From contig JAFFJZ010000048.1 of the NCBI GenBank assembly GCA_018340375.1, positions 372,001 through 436,000 on the forward strand: DNA of 64,000 nucleotides, in the 5' to 3' direction. The notes beneath the pieces are model-generated. The model was not told where the DNA came from. It made no database searches and saw only the letters and a program-made list of their open reading frames with translations. Below, in pieces: positions 57,418 through 64,000 of the stretch. A program made the position numbers and the translations under genes. Every line of letters begins with the position of its first letter. The first letter of the stretch is position 1. The DNA is from Gonatopus flavifemur. Taxonomy: Eukaryota > Arthropoda > Insecta > Hymenoptera > Dryinidae.

Positions 57418-58095
57418 CGAATCACCTACTTTACCTACGGATCAGCTACTTTGAAAGGCTCCCTTGTGTGCCAACTGGTTGAACAACTCGTTCAAAGTTT
57501 GTAAATTTCTCATTAAAAAAATTTTATTTAAAATCGAACCTCGCTATATGCAACTTCTCTCTGTTCCTCCTTTTTGATTCCCTTTGATAGAAATGAGAAA
57601 GAAATTCCATACAGAGAGTTCCGACTGTAATAAGAGCTAATTATTTTTATGATTATTTTCATTGAGTTTTGTATACATACTGGAGTGAGGCGTAACATTT
57701 GTAAAAACTTCTGACGCGAGAGAGAGGGAGAGAGGTGCGAACCAGGGTTCCCACTCACCTGGAAAACCTGGAAAAGTCAGGGAATTTTCGAAAAGTTCCT
57801 GAAAAATTCTGATTTTTAGAAATTTTCTACAATTTTGAAATTTTTCTGCTCAAAGACAACTCTTCGTTCGAATAGTTGAAAATTATTGATCGAAGAGTGA
57901 ATTTTAACCCGTTCTCAATAAACATTCCGAGCAGAAAAATCTCTTTCAAAAGATATCATTTAGAGATTTTTTAGATACCTTCTAGACGAAAGACATCTTT
58001 TGGATATCTAGAAAAGACATCTCAGTGGATCTTGAAAGCCATCTTTTCGACGTCTTTTTGTTTTATTGGGATCCGATCAAGTTATCGAAAAAACC

Positions 58096-58400
58096 CTTTT
58101 TCTCCCCTCCGGGTGGAAAGTGGCAACTTCCTGCCCGCTGGCCAAAACGAAGTTGCCACTTTCCAGCTCCGTCGGGGAGAAAAATAGTATACACACCTCG
58201 GGCAGTAAAAAAGAAATGCTCAGATCACATGTTTGTCAGCCTCGGCTTCGCCTCGACCGACAATGACATGTGATCTGGGACATTTATAATTTTACTGCCC
58301 TAGGTGCGTAATATACTATTTATATTACCCGCTTGGGAAATTTGACTTCCCATACCTATAGAACAGGCGGGAAGTGCGTTTTCCTCCCCTAGGATAGGAA
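58096..58400. repeat. multi-level hairpin repeat
   Basis: GGAAAGTGGCAACTTC pairs with GAAGTTGCCACTTTCC, TAGTATACACACCTCGGGCA with TGCCCTAGGTGCGTAATATA, and AGATCACATGTTTGTC with GACAATGACATGTGATCT around GCCTCGGCTTCGCCTCG. The hairpins are in series and partly nested. The two overlapping plus-strand frames here are by-products. Confidence 0.55.
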
Positions 58401-58667
58401 GTAACACTCAAAACAATTTGGTACATAATATTGATGAATTGCATTCATTAACTGGTATTTCTTTGGGACAATGACATTTTCACCAATACAACAAAACTTC
58501 ACGGATTGATTTTCATCGATTCACAAACATATATTTCTGATATGTTTTTCGTATGTCGTATTCCGATATGAACTGTGAATGAGGTGTTCATTGTATCCAT
58601 GAAGTTCACATCCATTTATTTGATGAATTCTTTCTTCTATACAATGAACTTGTTCATTATATATGTA

Positions 58668-59961
58668 CGAGGGTGGATTGATAAGTTTCCGGCCTGACCA
58701 AGAGATGGCGCCACTAGGCCTACCTTGAGGTGGCGTTCTATAGTACCATCCTTAGATAGCTTGTAGCTATAGTTTCAGTCCGATCGCCATGTTAGTTTAG
58801 TTTTGAGAGCACGCTGACCAAGACGCCTCTGTGTTTTTCGTAAAAATGGAAAAGCTGGAAAATCGTGCTGTCATCAAATACTTTTATTTGAAGGGGTTAA
58901 CGCCGAAGGAAATTAAAGAAGAGATGGACTCAACACTGGGGACATCCTCCCCATCATATTCAACCGTTAAGCAGTGGGTTTCCGAGTTTAAAAAGGGTCG
59001 TGTGAGCACCTCTGATGAGCCTCGCTCAGGACGCCCCATTGAGGTCACAACTCCAGATATGATCGAAAAAATCCATCAAATAGTGCTGAAAGATCGCAGA
59101 TTAAAAGTTCGTGAGATAGCTGAGACCTGTAAGATGTCATATGAACGTGTACAAAATATTTTGCACCAACATTTGTATATGGAAAAGCTCTGTGCAAGAT
59201 GGGTGCCGCGTTTGCTAACAGTCGACCAAAAATTGATTCGAAAGAACATTTCTACCGCCAATTTGGCGTTGTATAAGCGTTATCCAAGCGAATTTTTGCG
59301 TCGATTCGTAACCGTTGACGAAACTTGGGTCCGCCACTACACTCCTGAAACCAAAGAACAGTCTAAACAATGGATTGGACCAGGGGAACCAACTCCAAAG
59401 AAGGCAAAAACAATTTTTTCGGCGAACAAGGTTATGGCTACTGTTTTTTGGGATGCAAGAGGTATTATATACATTGATTACCTTGAAAAGGGTAAAACTA
59501 TCACTGGTCAATACTACGCAGACTTATTGCAACGTTTGAGCCACGAAGTGAAAATTAAACGACCTCATCTGGCGAAGAAAAAAATCTTGTTTCATCACGA
59601 TAACGCACCAGCGCACACGTCAATCGTTGCGATGGCTAAAATCAACGATCTGAAGTTTGAATTAATGCCGCACCCTCCCTACTCTCCAGACCTAGCCCCG
59701 AGTGACTATTATCTGTTTCCTAACCTCAAAAAATGGCTTGGCGGTAAGAGATTTGCGGACAATGAAGAAGTAATCGAAGCTGTAAATGGGTATTTTGAGG
59801 AGCTTGACGAATCAGTCTATAGAGATGGCATTACTAGACTAGAACACCGCTATGAGAAATGTATCAGCCTTGGAGGAGATTATGTTGAGAAATAAAAAAA
59901 GAACAATTCTTAAAAACGTTGTTTTTCTTGGTCAGGCCGGAAACTTATCAATCCACCCTCG
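58668..59961 (+). mobile_element. complete mariner element with perfect 36-bp inverted repeats
   Basis: CGAGGGTGGATTGATAAG opens the element, and its 36-bp end is repeated without mismatch in inverse at 59926-59961. TA target duplications lie at 58666-58667 and 59962-59963. At 1294 bp with an uninterrupted transposase it has the length and structure of a full-length mariner. Confidence 0.93.
58846..59895 (+). CDS. mariner transposase, D,D34D
   Basis: The ATG at 58846 gives 349 aa (family about 345). A longer open frame starts at a GTG upstream, but MEKLENRAVIKY is the natural start. The N-terminal helix-turn-helix region (SYSTVKQWVSEFKKGR; EPRSGRP linker) binds the inverted repeats. The catalytic domain has VTVDETW (first Asp), HHDNAPAH (second Asp) and YSPDLAPSDYYLF (third Asp). 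Thirty-four residues separate the second and third Asp, the mariner signature. The WVPHEL motif of the family reads WVPRLL here. No stop or frameshift is visible, so the protein could be functional. It cuts and pastes the element at TA sites. Confidence 0.95.
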   Translation: MEKLENRAVIKYFYLKGLTPKEIKEEMDSTLGTSSPSYSTVKQWVSEFKKGRVSTSDEPRSGRPIEVTTPDMIEKIHQIVLKDRRLKVREIAETCKMSYERVQNILHQHLYMEKLCARWVPRLLTVDQKLIRKNISTANLALYKRYPSEFLRRFVTVDETWVRHYTPETKEQSKQWIGPGEPTPKKAKTIFSANKVMATVFWDARGIIYIDYLEKGKTITGQYYADLLQRLSHEVKIKRPHLAKKKILFHHDNAPAHTSIVAMAKINDLKFELMPHPPYSPDLAPSDYYLFPNLKKWLGGKRFADNEEVIEAVNGYFEELDESVYRDGITRLEHRYEKCISLGGDYVEK

Positions 59962-59963
59962 TA

Positions 59964-60430
59964 TGAATTCGTACATCAAATTTGACGAATTTCCCCAAGA
60001 GAACATCAAGCTTCAAAGAACGTTCGATAAAGATCTATTCAATGCCCGAACATTTCCCAAACAGACACAAAGATATCTTTTAGAATTCTAAAAGAGACTA
60101 GAATTCTGTGTTTTCGTATTCGCAAAGATGTCTCATACAACATGAATATATATCTAAAAGATCTCTCGCAGACTTCTCAAAGATATCTTTTAGGAAGAAT
60201 CAAGACATCTAAAAGAGTTCTTCAAGATTTCTCAAAGTTATCTTGAAGATTTTTAAAAGATTTCCAAAAAATACCTTCAAGACAAATTCAAGATTTCTTA
60301 GAATGTCTTGAAGAATTCATGAAAATTTCTTGGAAACATCTTAAATTCGTTTACAACAAAACTCCTAAAATCTCCCTCTTTCTTCTTTTCTACCTTTCTT
60401 CACCGTTCTCGCGCTGCTATGAATTCCATT
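59964..60430. other. no gene; AAGATATCTTT-rich repeat debris
   Basis: Loosely repeated AAAGATATCTTTTAG and CAAGATTTCT words, like those at 1030-1200 and 5470-6130. Confidence 0.4.
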
Positions 60431-60436
60431 CCATCT

Positions 60437-60525
60437 CGATCCTTGAGGTTACGGGATTCGAACCTGGGGATTTCACGACGTACCTACGCTTCAGTGATCT
60501 GAGCTCTACACGGACGATTTGATTT
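60437..60525 (-). ncRNA. tRNA-like Pol III relic or SINE head
   Basis: Read on the minus strand, TAGAGCTCAGA resembles an A box, and GGTTCGAATCC, a perfect B box, follows 44 bases later, the spacing found in tRNA genes. The arms do not pair as in a working tRNA (the T stem is mismatched) and no acceptor stem is evident. It is more likely a tRNA-derived SINE fragment or pseudogene. Confidence 0.35.
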
Positions 60526-60652
60526 TGATCCGTATAATTGTCGATATGAGATGGGACATTGAATGGGAGTGATGTATATTCTCAAATTAACAGTAATTCT
60601 TTGAACAAACTGTTATTACATTGAAAAATATCAGATGAGTTAGCTGTACTGG

Positions 60653-63108
60653 CAGTGTCGGACTGGCCCGCCCGGCTACCCGGCGATCGCCGGGGGCCCT
60701 TCGCTCTTGGGGGCCCGTGGCAAAATGATGAATTTAAGAAAACTTTTTACAGAGAATGGGATAAATTTTCAATAATTACAGATTTTCAATAATCACAAAT
60801 TGTGCAAACTTTAATACTATGATAGTATGATGTCCTTTAGCTTCTTATTGAGTTTGAAAAATCTGCATCAATCTCGGTAGCGACCACAATTCAATAATAT
60901 ATTCTATATATTACGAAAATTTATACAAAAATCGGTATTGAATTTTGTAACAAACAGTACCACTAAATTTCATACAGGCAAAAGAATTACTTGTCATATT
61001 TACCACAATTTGGTATGAAATTTGGTATTGGGACAATTTTGGAGTATACTTTACTGCAATTGCCATCAAATCTACTCCAATTTAGTTGGAATTACCACAA
61101 TTTGTTCTGAAAGATAACACAACTTTGTCCCTGTCCCAGAATTTTTTCCGTGTAGTTAGAAAGATACTGAATGTTTTGTTGCATCGCACAAAAAGAAAAT
61201 AATTAGTCATTATTTGGTTAACTAACAATTAGCAATCTGGGCTACTTTTCAGCTGTCACAGCTTCTCACTTAGCGTTAAAAGCAAGAAATGTAGCTTCCA
61301 CAGCAAAAATTATCATATCTATCAGAAAACCTATGCAGTCACAGCTACGATTTTTAACTGTAGTAACTAAGAAATAGCTGCAGGTGTTAATTATTTTAGC
61401 CATAGCAATGAAATCAAGAGAACTGAAAAAGTGAGTATCTGCCACAGCCATTCAATCTCTTTGCGTTCGTTTTTGCGAATACATTTCAATAAGTGACTTT
61501 GCATTCAAAAGTTTCCAATAGAATCAAAATTTCAAATAGAATAACATTTTTTGAGATTAAAATAACATAATGAAAAATTGCTGGCATTTCCCATCAATTT
61601 GTAATCTCATGTCTAATATATCCCCCATTTGATCACAAGAATCAGTCATTCTTGCTGATAAATTTCTCTCAGTGTATGCAACACAATGAGAACGATCTGA
61701 AAACTATGTTATTCTTGAATGAAACCGGTGTTCCTTAAGTGTGCTGATTGCGTTACATAAGACATGTTTTAGAAATCTATCAGGTATTTTTGAAAAAGTC
61801 TTACTTGCAAGATACCCGGGTGAAAATGGTGTGTTTAGAACGACACGAAAGGGTAACCAAAACAGTGTTCAAGTGTGAAAAGAGCAGTAATTGAAACGTT
61901 TTAATGCCTCATTTGTTCCAACATGCGCAAAAAAAATCGAAATTTTGGTAACTGCAAAGTTACTTGGAAGCGCCTGGTGAGGCTTAGAGAATACTAGAGC
62001 TTAGGCCATTCTCATAGATCGACCTTTTTCGTTGGAAAAATTTTTGAATTTCATACACAAAATTGAAAAGCAATTGTTACACGCATTTGCATATCATGAC
62101 AAATTTCATCAGAATTTGGATCAAATTTAATGTAAAAATCATTCCAAAGTGATAATCATGGAATCTATGACCAGGAGTAAACTTTAGATAAAGGCCCAGA
62201 CAACATACGAAGAATTCTTTTTCCAGAACAGGAATAGAATTCTTTAAAAATTCTTTTCGAGCTAATGAATTCATATAAGGTTCAGCAAGAATTCAATGTT
62301 TTGGACATTAAAGAGTTCTTTGAGAGTACTGGAATACTACTTTCGGTATTCTCAAATAACTCGTTAATATTCTAAACATTGAACTCTTGTAGAACTCCAT
62401 AGGAATTCATTAGCTCGAAAAGAGTTCTTGAAAAATTCTATTTCTGTTCTTGAAAAAGAATTCTTCGTGTGCTATCTGGGAGTTTCAGTCGTTTATTGAT
62501 TTCCTGGTGGGTATAAGAAGATGTGAAAAGTAATAACCTCTAACTGACGAAAATCCTTTACAATTTCGTTCCTCAACATCTAAAAACCATGAGGTATCCC
62601 ACATTGATGTTTAGAGCACAATCTTATACAAAAAAAATGAGTAATTGGTTGGAACAAGTGAACAAAATAGGTACATATGCGCTTGTCAAAAATAATTATC
62701 ATTTCAACCAACTGGTTAGTTGTTTAAACTGTGCGTGTTGTTTTTCTGACCCACTTATGAGTCAAAACAACTATCCAGTTAGTTGGAATAATAATTCACC
62801 TCACATACTGAGGACCCAATTTCTTAGACTGACAGAAAATTTGCTTTGCCTTCATTGTAATAAATCGTTTTTTCAATGGGAAAAAACTTCAGTTCAATGG
62901 AAAAAATTATAACAAATATATTCATCCTTGAATTCGAATTCAATGAAATGAATCATTGAAATTAAAATGAATCACAGGGATTTTTAATCAGTATGATCCT
63001 CTCCCTTTTTTTTTTTTTTTTTGGAAGTCAACAATCATTCTATCCCCTTTATAGGGGCCCCGGCACGGCCGTCCACCGGGGGCCCTGGAATGAGCCAGTC
63101 CGACACTG
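60653..63108. mobile_element. hAT-like element, perfect 8-bp target duplication TGTACTGG
   Basis: CAGTGTCGGACTGGC and its perfect inverse GCCAGTCCGACACTG form the ends. TGTACTGG flanks both sides (60645-60652 and 63109-63116). GC-rich subterminal blocks CCGGGGGCCC and CCGGGGGCCCTGG lie just inside both ends. No transposase was recognised in the 2456 bp; the 107-codon frame near 62589 has no transposase motifs. A 286-bp palindrome is inserted at 62195-62480. A TTTTTTCCGTGTA end near 61142 may mark another nested MITE. Confidence 0.8.
62195..62480. repeat. 286-bp palindrome family, copy 3
   Basis: CCCAGACAACATACGAAG opens and TGTGCTATCTGGG closes. The inner arms (GCTAATGAATTCATATAAGG and inverse) are more diverged from the two left-hand copies, but total length is identical. 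Confidence 0.7.
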
Positions 63109-63785
63109 TGTACTGGCAAATAAAAAAGTTGAGTAAATTAGGTGAAACATATTTGGGAATGACTTCCGTGTTTCAATGATCGTTGAAGTATCTTGCGAAT
63201 ACCATAGACACTGGAATTATCGCGTTAGACTGCTGTGAAACCCTAATCAGTACAGATGAAACGTCATCGATCCTGTTTCGAATACACGTATCAAATCTCA
63301 CAAAATTGAATCCAAACCCATAAAATCGACCTATGCGGTTTTATGGGAATTTTACAACAGGGTATCGTTATTTACTGATAAGTACAAATGAGGATTTTAT
63401 GAATTGACTTGAAGGCATAAAATTCTGCGGGAAAAAACAGTTACAAAGTTTCACAAAGTTATAAAATTGTACTTTTTGCAGTTTGCAATACTTTTTCGAA
63501 TACGAAAAGATATCTTTTAGAAAATTCTTCACATCTTCTCGTACACAGTAAAAATTTCATATTAGATATTACCATATTTATATTGTACTTTTGGGATATA
63601 CTTGATTAAGTCGTGCTGAACCACAAGTATACGAGCATTCATCATACTCTCTCGTGAGGATGAAAATAAATATGTTATAATTTGAAATAAATATAGTTCT
63701 GAGCTTGATGATAAGGTATATCCCACGAATACCATAAAAATATAGTAATCTTTAATATAAACTTTTCTCTGTGTACTTTTGGACA
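63109..63785. other. no gene seen
   Basis: AT-rich sequence with no clear repeat beyond scattered AAAGATATCTTTTAG words. Confidence 0.35.
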
Positions 63786-64000
63786 GGCCCGGATTAGAGG
63801 ATTTCGAGGCCCGGGGCTGAGAGACTATTGGAGACCCCCTCAAAGTGAAAAGCGGGGGGGGGGGGGGTGAATGAAACTTTTTTCGCATTCTTACAGGATT
63901 TTCAGCTGTCACAAAATAATACTCAAAATCTCTGGTGAAAAACCCTCAAAATCCTATTACAAAACAAAACAGCGACAAGAAATAATGAGAAATAATGAAA
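63786..64000. mobile_element. left end of a further hAT-like element, cut by the window edge
   Basis: CAGGCCCGGATTAGAGG is a common hAT-type terminus, followed by GGCCCGGGGCTGAGAGAC and a long G run (63854-63867). The other end lies beyond the window, so the class is tentative. Confidence 0.35.

Larger units (their letters stand above)
56700..58090. other. no gene; mixed repeats downstream of VPS72
   Basis: Holds a repeat shared with 8218-8300 (56993-57075), a palindrome (57299-57417), and near 57746 a GGGTTCCCACTCACCTGG start followed by AAAGTCAGGGAATTTT, like the repeat in FBXO21 intron 8. From 57950 come AGATATC/GACATCTT words. Confidence 0.45.

Noticed and set aside
62589..62912. 107-codon frame inside the hAT-like element with several Cys residues
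   Set aside because: The Cys spacing does not form a BED or other known finger, and no transposase motif follows. Kept as a possible remnant only.

Overview
The window looks like insect nuclear DNA: AT-rich, with short introns (often 65-110 bp), a ZAD-C2H2 zinc-finger gene (ZAD is an arthropod domain), a STING gene without the vertebrate C-terminal tail, a mariner element, and very many small inverted-repeat transposons. A hymenopteran is plausible but the sequence alone does not settle it.

Left third (1-18.3 kb): no host gene could be supported. It is a graveyard of mostly non-autonomous DNA transposons, many of them long palindromes and several nested in one another. It also holds a non-LTR reverse-transcriptase fragment split by a 1.9-kb foldback element (2.7-4.6 kb), a degenerate tandem array (10.6-11.7 kb), a head-to-tail run of PIF/Harbinger-like MITEs sharing single TAA sites (15.2-15.8 kb), and a row of four palindromic hairpins of about 118 bp (17.0-17.5 kb) inside a hAT-like element.

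Middle and right (18.6-56.7 kb): seven protein-coding genes in strict strand alternation. They are STING (+), 4E-BP/Thor (-), a giant AMBRA1 (+, 18 exons, 3407 aa predicted), a ZAD-C2H2 zinc-finger gene (-), TRIM37 (+), FBXO21 (-) and VPS72/YL1 (+). I rebuilt exons by hand from splice signals, reading-frame phase and family similarity. All multi-exon models close in frame: AMBRA1 10224 nt, TRIM37 3129 nt, FBXO21 1848 nt, VPS72 1200 nt, 4E-BP 351 nt, ZAD gene 1146 nt. Three gene pairs are divergent and share their upstream DNA: 4E-BP/AMBRA1, ZAD gene/TRIM37 and FBXO21/VPS72.

Right end (56.7-64 kb): an apparently intact mariner with perfect 36-bp inverted repeats, a hAT-like element with a perfect 8-bp target duplication, a third copy of a 286-bp palindrome also found at 10.1 and 12.7 kb, a tRNA-like Pol III relic, and the start of a further hAT-like element running off the window.

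The genes do not form one pathway. Several touch nutrient, autophagy and innate-immune control: 4E-BP and AMBRA1 are both mTORC1 targets in other animals, STING senses cyclic dinucleotides, and TRIM37 and FBXO21 are ubiquitin-ligase components. The most unusual gene is AMBRA1, which carries a 5.3-kb exon of low-complexity sequence with internal repeats and a series of duplicated two-exon modules.
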